Assembly (NCBI RefSeq): GCF_011927785.1
Contig: NZ_JAATJK010000001.1
Span: 1,922,001 to 1,986,000, forward strand
Direction: 5' to 3'
Origin: Micromonospora profundi
GTDB lineage: Bacteria; Actinomycetota; Actinomycetes; Mycobacteriales; Micromonosporaceae
Length of the DNA stretch: 64,000 nt
Below are positions 33,710-41,555 of the stretch, one piece after another. A model generated the notes under the pieces. It saw only the letters and a program-made list of their open reading frames with translations. It searched no databases and was not told where the DNA came from. Numbering within the stretch: the first letter of the stretch is position 1; each line of letters opens with the position of its first letter. A program made the translations under genes and the position numbers.

Positions 33710-35077
33710 TCAGCAGGCCGGATACAGGCGGCGGGTGCCGACGCCGGCGACGTACGCTGCCCGATCACTGAACCGGCAGCCGTAGTCGGGTCGCGCCACC
33801 ACCGCCGGGTCGGTCACCGTGTCGCCGGCCGGGCGCTTGCCGGTGCGTACCCATGACACCAGGTCATCCCAGCCGGCGCCGGCCTCGGCCGGGCTGAACT
33901 CGCAGTGCTGTGCCGTGCGGATCGCCCGCTGCGCCACCAGCCGGCTACGACCGTGCCGCGCCACGTCGGTGGCGTACGCCTGCTCCATGCTGAACGGCAC
34001 GAACAGGTCACCCAGGCCGTGCAGGCTCACCACGGGCGCGCTCGGACGGCCGGCGATCTTCGGCACCTCGGTGAGCGTCGGCAGGAGCCGCTGCGCGAGA
34101 TTCTCCGGAGCGACCCGCTGCACTGTCGCGTTGACGTTCACGGGGCTGTTCGGGCTGTAGCGGGTGAGCAGGTTCGTGGAGATCTGACCGGGCCGCTGGG
34201 CGGGGGAGGTGCCGCCGTCGGTCACCGCGATCGAAAACAGGAAGTCCTTCCACACCGCGAAGGCGGCATCGGCGCCGGGACGCGGCCCGCCCGACCGGTT
34301 CACCGTGATGGCCCGCAACTGCTTGCCGCGCTCGGTGGTGGTGTCCGGCCCGGTGGGCGTGAGCCCCGCCAGACCCAGCGCCACCTGGATGCGGGGCACC
34401 GCGTTTGTCAGGTAGTCCGCCGGCGTCGGATAGGCCGGCACCCCGGCCAACGCTTGCGCGACAAGGTTGTAGTCGAGGAAGAAGTCGAGAAGCGTCTGAT
34501 CGCCGAGCACCCCGCACATGGGCAGCGCGCCGTCGTAGAAGCCGGGGTACTGCTCCAGCGAGCGACCGATGACGTACCCGCCCATCGACACCCCGGCGAG
34601 ATACGTGCGGTGGGGCGTGCGTACCGTCCGTCCGAAGTGGTCGGCGAGGTCCTTCGTGCTCAGCACCCCCGAGCGGATGTCGAAGCCGTTGCGGTCGTAC
34701 GACGACGACGCCCACGCGTACCCCTGGGCCAGCACCCGCTGACGCAGGTCGAAGGCCGGCGGCTCCGGGGAGAGCACCGTGCCCTGGCCGCGGTAGCCGT
34801 GCGCCCACAGCACCAGGTCACCGTTCCACCGGGCCGGAACCTCGATGATGTACGCGGCGTGACGGTGTACGCCCTGGCGTACCGTCGTCGGTTTGCCGGC
34901 CACCACCAGCGGCGCCAGCGGCGGATTCTCGAACGTGTAGCCCGGCAGCGGCTGGCTGCCACGCGGATCGTGGGTGGCGGCGCTGGCCGGCGCGGCACCG
35001 GCGAGACTGGTCGCCAGGGTCAGCGTCGCGGTGGCGGCGAGCAGGCGGCGCAGGGTACGAACGGGTACGGACAGCAT
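33710..35077 (-). CDS. secreted alpha/beta hydrolase
   Basis: The 455-residue protein has a Sec signal peptide (about 1-33, ending ASAA) and an alpha/beta-hydrolase core. Visible are the oxyanion region LVLWAHGYRGQG, the nucleophile serine in YLAGVSMGGYVIG, the acid aspartate in LHGLGDLFVPF, and a histidine in TAQHCEFSP. It is probably an extracellular esterase or peptidase of unknown substrate. ATG 35077 follows GGGGAG. A perfect 14-bp palindrome lies 40 bases upstream of the start. Confidence 0.82.
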   Translation of the reverse strand: MLSVPVRTLRRLLAATATLTLATSLAGAAPASAATHDPRGSQPLPGYTFENPPLAPLVVAGKPTTVRQGVHRHAAYIIEVPARWNGDLVLWAHGYRGQGTVLSPEPPAFDLRQRVLAQGYAWASSSYDRNGFDIRSGVLSTKDLADHFGRTVRTPHRTYLAGVSMGGYVIGRSLEQYPGFYDGALPMCGVLGDQTLLDFFLDYNLVAQALAGVPAYPTPADYLTNAVPRIQVALGLAGLTPTGPDTTTERGKQLRAITVNRSGGPRPGADAAFAVWKDFLFSIAVTDGGTSPAQRPGQISTNLLTRYSPNSPVNVNATVQRVAPENLAQRLLPTLTEVPKIAGRPSAPVVSLHGLGDLFVPFSMEQAYATDVARHGRSRLVAQRAIRTAQHCEFSPAEAGAGWDDLVSWVRTGKRPAGDTVTDPAVVARPDYGCRFSDRAAYVAGVGTRRLYPAC

Positions 35078-35116
35078 CGATGCTCCCCATCGGACGGACG
35101 CAGGCGGGACGGTTGC

Positions 35117-35130
35117 CTACCGGCCGGTAG
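35117..35130. promoter_or_regulatory. palindrome, probable TetR-type operator
   Basis: The sequence ctaccggccggtag is its own reverse complement. It sits in the promoter region of the secreted hydrolase gene. Such short perfect palindromes with TACCGG halves are typical of TetR-family operators. No TetR gene is adjacent, so the regulator would be encoded elsewhere. Confidence 0.6.
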
Positions 35131-35241
35131 CGCCCTGAACCTAGGACCGCCGTCGAACACTGTCAATGGCGGTACTGACCAGCCACTCAGGGAGCGACCC
35201 GGTCGCCTGGTCCGCCGGGGCGGTCCGGTTGACTGGTCGAC

Positions 35242-35553
35242 GTGAACGAGTCGATCTGGGATGCGGCGCGCGCCTCGCGCAGCTGGTTGGACGCGGCCAA
35301 CGGCACCGGCCAGACGGAACTGACATGTCGCATCCTCAAACTCACCGAGGAGGCGGGGGAGGCGTCAGCGGCGTGGATCGGCCTACTCGGGCAGAACCCC
35401 CGCAAAGGCGTCACCCACACCCGCGAGGACGTAGCCGCCGAACTGGCCGACGTCGCCTTCACGGCCCTGGTGGCCATCGAGAGCCTGGGCCTGGACGCGC
35501 AGACGGTGCTGGACTTGTGCGCGGCAAAGGTCAAAGCCCGCCTAATGCCCTAA
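35242..35553 (+). CDS. MazG-like nucleotide pyrophosphohydrolase
   Basis: The 103-residue protein is a single all-alpha NTP-PPase domain: KLTEEAGEASAAWIG (EExxE metal site) and ELADVAFTALVAIE (ExxD site). Such proteins hydrolyse non-canonical or excess nucleoside triphosphates to the monophosphate. The start is GTG 35242, although no strong ribosome-binding site precedes it. The divergent hydrolase gene lies upstream. Confidence 0.8.
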   Translation: MNESIWDAARASRSWLDAANGTGQTELTCRILKLTEEAGEASAAWIGLLGQNPRKGVTHTREDVAAELADVAFTALVAIESLGLDAQTVLDLCAAKVKARLMP

Positions 35554-35673
35554 CGCCCGCCCGAGCCTGCGTGTCTGCCTGCCCTGCCGGCTGGTGCAGG
35601 TGACCGGAGTTGTAGGGCTGGGCGGTCCCGGCGCGGTCCCAGCGCGGTGCCGGGCGGTCCCCGGGCGGTCCCC

Positions 35674-35715
35674 GGGCCGCCCCGGGGTTCCGGGGCGGCC
35701 CCGGGGGCGGTTTTC
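35674..35715 (+). terminator. strong GC hairpin followed by TTTT
   Basis: Perfect 11-bp arms (ggccgccccgg at 35675-35685, complement at 35690-35700) around a GGTT loop are followed by a short TTTT at 35711-35714. It lies in a very GC-rich stretch with repeated cgggcggtcc units, 120 bases after the MazG-like stop, and is the likely terminator of that gene. Confidence 0.6.
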
Positions 35716-35770
35716 GGGGCATTTGTGCAGCGGGGTGGGCTTGGCGCGGCGGCCGGAGGCGACCGCAGTG

Positions 35771-35850
35771 ATTGATCGACTCGGGTTCCTTGTAATCGGT
35801 GTGTCCGGCTGGGGTGGATGCCCCGGTTTCAAGGAACCCGAGTCGACCAT
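35771..35850. repeat. REP-like inverted repeat, family A copy 2
   Basis: The left arm 35771-35799 (attgatcgactcgggttcct then tgtaatcgg) pairs with 35821-35850. The inner 15 bases (gactcgggttccttg) are a perfect match. The arms are clearly homologous to 32621-32700. It lies about 530 bases upstream of the second lysozyme-like gene. Confidence 0.85.
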
Positions 35851-36381
35851 CGCCTGGGTGCCCGGTTCGGCCGGCGTCCGCAGGCGTGGTGTGGGTGGTA
35901 TGTCCGTTGGTGGCGGGTTTCTGGGTGTGGCCGGTGGCATCCTCAGGCCGGAATCGTGGCGGCCCCGGCCAGGTTACATACCCTGACGGTCGCAGTACCA
36001 CCGGCCGCAGGCCACCCCCTCGCGGGGATGCATCGCCTGGCCCGCTCGGCGCCGGGATGCGCAACTGCTCGGCCCGCTCGCGCCGGGTTGCGTGACTGGG
36101 CGGCGCGGGTGGAATGCCTGGCCCGGCCCGGTGGTTGTAGACCTCCGAACGACCGTGGCGCCGGCTCGACGCGGCTGCCGATGGATGGCCGCCCCGGGAA
36201 TGGTCCCGGCCCCCGGGTGGTTACACATGGACCGGCCGCTAGAGGCGCCCCCGCGCCCGGCCGCCGTCGATGACTTTCCCCCCTTTGTTGTTTTGTGCAG
36301 CGCCGGACGAGGTGCTCACACCCGTGCGCCGTCCCCCCGGGTGGTGTGTGGGTGTTTCCTACCCCCGAAGGAGCTACCCCC
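35851..36381. other. long leader/intergenic region upstream of the second lysozyme-like gene
   Basis: I see no supported gene here. The region contains a 32-base direct repeat (ggcccgctcggcgccggg at 36039 and ggcccgctcgcgccgggtt at 36071), related pieces such as gggtggttacacatggacc, and an unusual T-rich patch (ctttgttgttttgtgcag, 36283-36300) in otherwise GC-rich DNA. It ends with AAGGAG before ATG 36382. Much of it is probably an untranslated leader. Confidence 0.5.
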
Positions 36382-36972
36382 ATGAACACGATCATTCGTA
36401 AGAGCATGCTGTCCGTTGCTGGTCTCGCGTTCGCCGGTGGTGTTTTCGCCGGCCCGATCGCCGGCCACAACGCCGCCACTGCGGCGGTGGGTGTCAAGCC
36501 GGTCGCGGTGGTGCAGGCCGACAAGCCTGATACCGGCAAGTTGATCCCGCACGGTACGCAGGGCGCGCAGTCCCGGATCGCCCTCAACGACGAGCAGACC
36601 GCGAATGTGAAGGCGATCATCGCTGCGACGAAGAAGGCTGGCATGCCTGAGCGGGCTGCGGTGATCTCGATCGGTACGAGTCTGCAGGAGTCGAAGTTGG
36701 AGAACCTGGGTCACCTGGGTGACCGCAACGATCATGACTCGCAGGGCTTGTTCCAGCAGCGTCCGAGCTCGGGTTGGGGTACGCCGGAGCAGATCACCGA
36801 CCCCGACTACTCCACCACCGCGTTCCTGAAGGGTTTGAAGCAGGTTGACGGGTGGCAGGACATGCCGTTGACCGTGGCCGCGCAGACGGTGCAGGTGTCG
36901 GCGTACCCGGACGCCTACGCCCAGTGGGAGCAGCAGGCCGCTGACCTGGTCGCCCAGTACTGGAACAGCTGA
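36382..36972 (+). CDS. secreted lysozyme-like protein, paralogue 2
   Basis: The 196-residue protein has a short signal peptide (MNTIIRKSMLSVAGLAFAGG, cleavage around 34) and a domain almost identical to paralogue 1: TSLQESKLENLGHLG, HDSQGLFQQRPSSGWGT, PEQITDPDYSTTAF and QVSAYPDAYAQWEQQA. It is a wall-directed enzyme by family resemblance. Its codons end in T or G far more often than those of its neighbours (ggt, gct, cgt), unlike paralogue 1. ATG 36382 has AAGGAG at 8 bases. A tandem triple hairpin follows. Confidence 0.8.
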   Translation: MNTIIRKSMLSVAGLAFAGGVFAGPIAGHNAATAAVGVKPVAVVQADKPDTGKLIPHGTQGAQSRIALNDEQTANVKAIIAATKKAGMPERAAVISIGTSLQESKLENLGHLGDRNDHDSQGLFQQRPSSGWGTPEQITDPDYSTTAFLKGLKQVDGWQDMPLTVAAQTVQVSAYPDAYAQWEQQAADLVAQYWNS

Positions 36973-36993
36973 CCCACCACAGGCCCCAGCACA

Positions 36994-37137
36994 CCGATGG
37001 CCGGCACCCCGAACACGGGGTGCCGGCCATCGGCATTGCAGCCACGACCGATGGCCGGCACCCCTCAACGCAGGGGTGCAAGCCATTGGCATGACAACGA
37101 CTGATGGCCGGCACCGCGAACGGGTGCTGGCCATCGG
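36994..37137. repeat. tandemly triplicated hairpin (terminator-like)
   Basis: Three hairpins with the core gatggccggcacc occur at 36994-37033 (perfect 17-bp arms, loop gaacac), 37048-37089 (three mismatched positions) and 37101-37137 (one or two mismatches). The period is 54 then 53 bases. The first lies 21 bases after the stop of the lysozyme-like gene and would serve as its terminator. The others look like duplicated and diverging copies. Confidence 0.88.
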
Positions 37138-37396
37138 CATGTCCGGGCGTCTCGCGCCGGGAAGCCGGCATACGCAGGTCGGGCAGAGGTTGGGGCACCG
37201 GCAGCCGAATGCCCGCCCGGAGAGCAGGCGCCCCGGGCCCACCTATAGCGGACACCCGGCCAGGTGACTGTTGGCCAACCGAATTGCCCGGGATGCGGTG
37301 GTCGGCGACGGAGGGGAGTGGCGTGGTCAGCGCGGAGTGATCCGTTTCGCCTACGGGTACGTACCCACTGGCGGGGACCGGCGGAGGGACGCAGAC

Positions 37397-38383
37397 ATGA
37401 CCGCAGTGGGGAACGAAGAACATCATCAGGCGGGGCCGGAGCCGTCGCGCGAACCGGAACCACCGCGCAGGGCCGAGCCATCACACGAGCCAGCGCCACC
37501 ACGTGGAGCCGAGCCGCCGCGTGGGACTGAGCCACCGGCCGACGCTCAGCGACGCCCGAGATGGTCCGTTGGCGCTCGCCTGTTGCTGGCTGCCGCCGTC
37601 GTCGTGCTGGTCCTGGGTGCCGCAGCCGTAGTCGTGATCATCGCCGCTCCGAACCGCCTCGGCATGACCTACTCCAGCGCACCCGACAGCAACAGGCCAC
37701 AAGGCAGGCAAGACAGCAGCAGGCCAGACGGCACCAGGCAGGGCGGCGAGGGCGCGGCGGCGGTTGCCGAGCATACGGTGACGGCGCCGCTGGAGGGGCG
37801 TGAGCAGGCTACGTTCGTGCTCGCGGACGGGCTTGCCTCGTTCGACCTGCGGGTGGCCGACCTGGGCGACGACCTGTACCGAATGAGCAGCCCCGCCGGG
37901 TCGAGCGTGACAGTGCGGCCGACGGTGCGAGGTGAGACCGTCCGGCTGGGCGTGGTGGCCAGCGGCGAGACCGGGGAGCGGGCGGCGCGGGTGGTGCTCA
38001 ACGAGCGGGTCGCCTGGCGTCTCCAGCTCGTCGGTGGCGTACGCGAGCAGGTGCTCGACCTGGCCCGGGCGCGGCTGTTGGGTGTGGAGCTCGTGGGTGG
38101 TTCGGCCCGTAGCGAGGTGATCCTTCCGCCGGTGCGTGGAGGTACGACGACTGTGCGGTTGACGGGCGGGACCAGTCAGCTCGACGTCCGGGTGCCGGGG
38201 TCACCGCCGGTGCGGGTTCGGGTGGTGGCGGGCGCCGGGTCGGTAGCGGTGCCCGGCGAGCGTTGGGCCGGGGTGGCTGCGGGCTCGTTGTTGAGTACGC
38301 CGGGGTGGGACCGGTCGACGGATCGGCTCTTCCTCGACCTGGTGGCGGGCGCGGGCGTGGTCACGGTGACCGCCGTCCAGTGA
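37397..38383 (+). CDS. single-pass membrane protein with Pro/Glu-rich cytoplasmic repeats
   Basis: The 328-residue protein begins with a charged low-complexity tract (about 12-52) of EP and PPR units (REPEPPRRAEPSHEPAPPRG), then one transmembrane helix (about 59-85), a glutamine/arginine linker, and an extracellular domain (about 120-328) rich in valine and glycine that reads as beta strands. There are no cysteines and no catalytic motif. ATG 37397 follows GGAGGG by eight bases. The family is not recognised. Confidence 0.7.
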   Translation: MTAVGNEEHHQAGPEPSREPEPPRRAEPSHEPAPPRGAEPPRGTEPPADAQRRPRWSVGARLLLAAAVVVLVLGAAAVVVIIAAPNRLGMTYSSAPDSNRPQGRQDSSRPDGTRQGGEGAAAVAEHTVTAPLEGREQATFVLADGLASFDLRVADLGDDLYRMSSPAGSSVTVRPTVRGETVRLGVVASGETGERAARVVLNERVAWRLQLVGGVREQVLDLARARLLGVELVGGSARSEVILPPVRGGTTTVRLTGGTSQLDVRVPGSPPVRVRVVAGAGSVAVPGERWAGVAAGSLLSTPGWDRSTDRLFLDLVAGAGVVTVTAVQ

Positions 38384-38440
38384 TCCGCTGGTGCGCGGAG
38401 ATGCCGGGGAAGTGTCGGGGCGCGAGCGTACAGTCGGGCG

Positions 38441-39415
38441 GTGGAGCGTACCGAATCGATGCTGGCGCAGACCCGACCACCTGGCGTTGCCGACGCGGAT
38501 CCGGGCAGTGTGCTGCTGCCCGGCCACGACGTGCCGTTGGGGCGTTACACGACGGTCCGTCGGCTGTTGCCGCAGCGTCCGCGCCGGATGGTGGGCGCCT
38601 GGTGTTTCGTGGACCATTTCGGCCCGGACGACGTGGCGGAGCGTCCCGGCATGGAGGTGCCGCCGCACCCGCACACCGGCCTGCAGACGGTGACCTGGCT
38701 GCTCGACGGCGAGATCATCCACCGGGACAGCCTCGGCAACGTCCAGCCGATCCGGCCCGGTCAGCTCAACGTGATGACGTCCGGGCACGGCATCTCCCAT
38801 TCGGAGCGGTCGCCGGCCGCGCATCCGCCGGTGATGCACGGCGTGCAACTGTGGGTGGCGCTGCCGGACCCGGCTCGGGCGGGTTCGGCCGGCTTCGCGC
38901 ACCACGCCGACCTGCCGCGCTGGCGCGACGACGACGTGACCTTCACCCTGCTTGTCGGCGACTTCGCCGGGCAGCGGTCCCCGGCGGTGGTGCACACACC
39001 GCTGGTGGGCGTGCAGCTGGAGCTGAGTGGTGAGGCGCCGGCGACGCTGCCGTTGCGGCCCGATTTCGAGTACGCCGTGCTGGCGATGTCCGGGTCCGCG
39101 GAGGCCGCCGGGGTCGGGTTCGAGCCGGGGGCGCTGCTCTACCTGGGTACGGGTCGTTCGGAGGTGACAGTGCGCGGCGGGACGGGGGCCCGGTTGTTGC
39201 TGCTGGGCGGCGCGCCGTTCGAGGAACCGCTGGTGATGTGGTGGAACTTCGTCGGTCGCTCGCACGAGGAGGTCGTCGCCGCCCGGGAGGACTGGATGGC
39301 CGGGGGTGAGCGTTTCGGTGTGGTCGCCGACGACGCGGCGCCGCCGCTGCCAGCGCCGGCCCTGCCCACCACCCGCCTCAAGGCCCGTGACCGCACCGGT
39401 GGCCTGCACGGATGA
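38441..39415 (+). CDS. pirin family protein
   Basis: The 324-residue bicupin has the pirin metal motif PPHPHTGLQTVTWLLDGEIIHRDSLG, with iron-binding histidines, and GQLNVMTSGHGISHSE. Members act as iron-dependent regulators or quercetin dioxygenases. It is somewhat longer than classical pirins. I use GTG 38441; ATG 38459 would remove six residues. It lies 57 bases after the membrane-protein gene. Confidence 0.87.
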   Translation: MERTESMLAQTRPPGVADADPGSVLLPGHDVPLGRYTTVRRLLPQRPRRMVGAWCFVDHFGPDDVAERPGMEVPPHPHTGLQTVTWLLDGEIIHRDSLGNVQPIRPGQLNVMTSGHGISHSERSPAAHPPVMHGVQLWVALPDPARAGSAGFAHHADLPRWRDDDVTFTLLVGDFAGQRSPAVVHTPLVGVQLELSGEAPATLPLRPDFEYAVLAMSGSAEAAGVGFEPGALLYLGTGRSEVTVRGGTGARLLLLGGAPFEEPLVMWWNFVGRSHEEVVAAREDWMAGGERFGVVADDAAPPLPAPALPTTRLKARDRTGGLHG

Positions 39416-39803
39416 CCCGTCCGACAGGTGGCTGCGGGCCACGCGCGGCGCGCGACCGGCGACGTCATGCAGACAGCGGACAACACGATGAGGTCGACCA
39501 CCTCTGAAGTGCACTGGCCCACAGTTTGGCAAAATATGACCGTACGGAGGATGTCGTGTCGTATGGTTGGACCCGGCAGTGCTGGCCGCTCGGTTCGAGC
39601 GGGCATCCACCGCTGGGTGGCCGCGATCCGGTTCGGGCGCGGTTCATCGCCTGGGCAGGTTTGCGTGGCGCCCCTGGTCGCGGTTCGTGGCCTCGGGGCG
39701 CCCGCCTGTCCCGGCGCTCCTGACCCGCGTCAACGCGATCGGTAGAGCGCCTCACACTCCCAGCGCCGACGGCCGCAGCAGGGCACCAAACACGCGCGCC
39801 CTA
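39416..39803. other. intergenic region without a supported gene
   Basis: These 388 bases separate the convergent pirin and DUF1345 genes. There is an AT-rich patch (tttggcaaaatatgaccg, 39523-39540) followed by GGAGGATG and short open frames in all three phases, none with recognisable similarity. A perfect hairpin (ccgctcggttcgagcgg at 39587-39603) looks like a T-arm, but no tRNA can be folded around it. It could be a decayed gene. Confidence 0.4.
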
Positions 39804-40472
39804 TCAGTGGGCCAGGCCGGCCAGCAGGTTCACCGTGACGGCGATGATGAACGCGCCGAACAGGTACGACAGCAGCGAATGTCGCAGCACGGTCCGACGC
39901 ATCTCGTTGCTCGTGAGGTTGGTGTCGGAGACCTGGAACGTCGTCCCGATGGTGAAAGCGACGTACGCGAAGTCCGTGTAGCGGGGCGGTTCGGGCTGGT
40001 TGAAGTTCACGCCGCCGTCCGGACCGGTGTAGTAGATCCGGGCGTACCGTGCGGCGAACACGGTGTGCACGACCAGCCAGGAGAGCAGCACGCTGAGCGC
40101 GCCCAACCCGCCGTACAGGTCGCGGACCCGTCCGGGTGGTGCCGCGTGCGCGCTGGCGACGACAAGTCCCACGGCGAGCAGGCTGGCGATGCACGCCACC
40201 AGCAGGAGCACGTCACGGATGGCCCGGTTGGGGTCCTCGTAGACGGCCAGCCGGGCGGTCCGGGTGGCGTCCAGTGGCCAGATCGTGCGCCACACGTACA
40301 CCAGCCAGGTGAGCGCGGCGGCGTCCCAGCCGGCCAGTGGGGCGAGCGGCGGTGACACCGTGATGGCGAAGGCGCCGCCGGCGACGATCCCGACCACTGC
40401 CACGACGACGAGCTGCGCCGAGGCGGAGGTGTGTCCGTCCGGGCGGCCTGGCAGAGGACGCCTGCCGGTCAT
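39804..40472 (-). CDS. DUF1345 family membrane protein
   Basis: The 222-residue protein has five hydrophobic segments and the DUF1345 hallmarks VHTVFAARYARIYYTG, FAYVAFTIGTTFQVSDTNLTS and RRTVLRHSLLSYLFGAFIIAVTVNLLAGL. Function is unknown. ATG 40472 is used; the next gene upstream ends elsewhere, so it appears to be monocistronic. Confidence 0.85.
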   Translation of the reverse strand: MTGRRPLPGRPDGHTSASAQLVVVAVVGIVAGGAFAITVSPPLAPLAGWDAAALTWLVYVWRTIWPLDATRTARLAVYEDPNRAIRDVLLLVACIASLLAVGLVVASAHAAPPGRVRDLYGGLGALSVLLSWLVVHTVFAARYARIYYTGPDGGVNFNQPEPPRYTDFAYVAFTIGTTFQVSDTNLTSNEMRRTVLRHSLLSYLFGAFIIAVTVNLLAGLAH

Positions 40473-40505
40473 CCGGGTGGCCCGGCCGAATCTGTCACCG
40501 TCGGG

Positions 40506-40781
40506 TCAGATGCCGCGGAGGTGTTGCGACACCCGGTTGTGCTTCTTGTCCCGCGCCTGCTCGGCACGCTGCGCGGGGCCCACCTCGGGCGCGGCGTCGA
40601 TGCCGGCGGACCGGGCCACCTCGTTGCCGTTGGCGTAGTCCACTGCCGGCGGCAGTGCGCGCAGCGCCTTCAACACGTCCGGCGGGGCGCCTTCCCGTTC
40701 GGCCTCGCGGACCACGTCGTCCTTCTCGGCCGGGTAGTCCAGGCTCGACAGGTACTGCAGGACGTCGGCGTAGCTCGCCAT
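40506..40781 (-). CDS. DUF2795 domain protein
   Basis: The 91-residue protein starts MASYADVLQYLSSLDYPAEKDDVVREAEREGAPPDVLKALRALP, the DUF2795 helical domain common in actinobacteria, followed by a charged C-terminus (EQARDKKHNR). ATG 40781 has GAGGAGC upstream. Function is unknown. It diverges from the DUF2267 gene. Confidence 0.82.
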   Translation of the reverse strand: MASYADVLQYLSSLDYPAEKDDVVREAEREGAPPDVLKALRALPPAVDYANGNEVARSAGIDAAPEVGPAQRAEQARDKKHNRVSQHLRGI

Positions 40782-40937
40782 AACAGCGGCTCCTCGGGGC
40801 CTCGATGTGGTCACGACGGGCGGCGGTTACCCGCCCGCCGCCTGCTCACGCCGGGCCGGCGCAGGAAATCCGGCGCCGTTTCCGTCGCGCCGCCGCGGGT
40901 ACCCGCAGGCGCCGTCGACAAGCCCGAGGGGGTACGC

Positions 40938-41348
40938 ATGAACTACGACACCTTTGTCGACCAGGTTTCCCAGCGCACGGCGACGTCGTCCGAGCAGGCG
41001 GTGGAGCGAACCCGTGCGGTGCTGGAGACGTTCGCCGAGCGGTTGACCGGTGGCGAGGTGCTGGACCTGGCCGCGCAGTTGCCGAAGCCACTGCAACTGG
41101 TGTTGAAGCCGAGCCCCAGCACCGAGCAGGCCGACCGGTTCGGTGCCGCCGAGTTCGTGGCGCGGGTGGCGTTGCGCGCCGGCGTGGACGAGCTTGCCGC
41201 CCGTGACGCCGTCCGGGCGGTCTTCACCACGCTGCGCGAGGCGATCACCGGCGGGGAGTTCGACGACGTGGCCACTCAGCTTCCGCGCGACTACCGCGAC
41301 CTGGTGGAACAGGCGATGGCTCCCGGCGCGACGTTGCGCCGTGCGTGA
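40938..41348 (+). CDS. DUF2267 family protein
   Basis: The 136-residue all-helical protein begins MNYDTFVDQVSQRTATSSEQAVERTRAVLETFAERLTGGEVLDLAAQLP and repeats the pattern in its second half (DAVRAVFTTLREAITGGEFDDVATQLP), as in DUF2267, often found near stress genes. Function is unknown. ATG 40938 follows GAGGGGG. A second DUF2267 domain occurs in the fusion protein at 53617. Confidence 0.85.
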   Translation: MNYDTFVDQVSQRTATSSEQAVERTRAVLETFAERLTGGEVLDLAAQLPKPLQLVLKPSPSTEQADRFGAAEFVARVALRAGVDELAARDAVRAVFTTLREAITGGEFDDVATQLPRDYRDLVEQAMAPGATLRRA

Positions 41349-41395
41349 GAGTCGGCACGTACAGCGGTTGGCCAGGGCAACCATCGGTGTCCCGC

Positions 41396-41425
41396 TTGGC
41401 GTGGCGATTCAGGCTGGCCTAACCT
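41396..41425 (+). promoter_or_regulatory. promoter candidate for the terC riboswitch transcript
   Basis: TTGGCG (41396-41401) and TAACCT (41420-41425) with an 18-base spacer resemble a housekeeping promoter. Its predicted start point (about 41431-41433) falls at the first base pairs of the riboswitch aptamer, which supports the assignment. Confidence 0.55.
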
Positions 41426-41432
41426 GGTCGTG

Positions 41433-41550
41433 CGAGGGGAGTACTTCCCACGAACCATACCGGTCAGTACGGCGCGCCCGGCGTGCCTCGGGTGGTTGCC
41501 CATCTCCGATGGGTGAAGGAGACCTCGAACATGACTTGGTGTTCGAGGAG
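41433..41550 (+). ncRNA. yybP-ykoY-type manganese riboswitch upstream of terC
   Basis: The leader has the conserved GGGGAGTA (41436-41443) and closes helix P1 by CGAGG (41433-41437) pairing with CCTCG (41523-41527). A CCCATC/GATGGG hairpin lies inside. The same CCTCGAAC (41523-41530) can instead pair with GTTCGAGG (41541-41548), which holds part of the Shine-Dalgarno AGGAG (41546-41550). Ligand-bound P1 should therefore free translation. The element class is inferred from motifs and the TerC context, known for Mn control. Confidence 0.8.
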
Positions 41551-41555
41551 AACCG

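Noticed and set aside
36994..37137. CRISPR-like array
   Set aside because: Three units about 54 bases apart with self-complementary stems, no distinct unique spacers and no cas genes; they are hairpin duplications.
39587..39603. tRNA suggested by a GGTTCGA hairpin
   Set aside because: The hairpin resembles a T-arm but has no matching acceptor, D or anticodon arms on either side.
39526..39723. Small coding region after the AT-rich patch
   Set aside because: Open frames exist in three phases, none with recognisable protein features or a convincing start, so I left it as intergenic.
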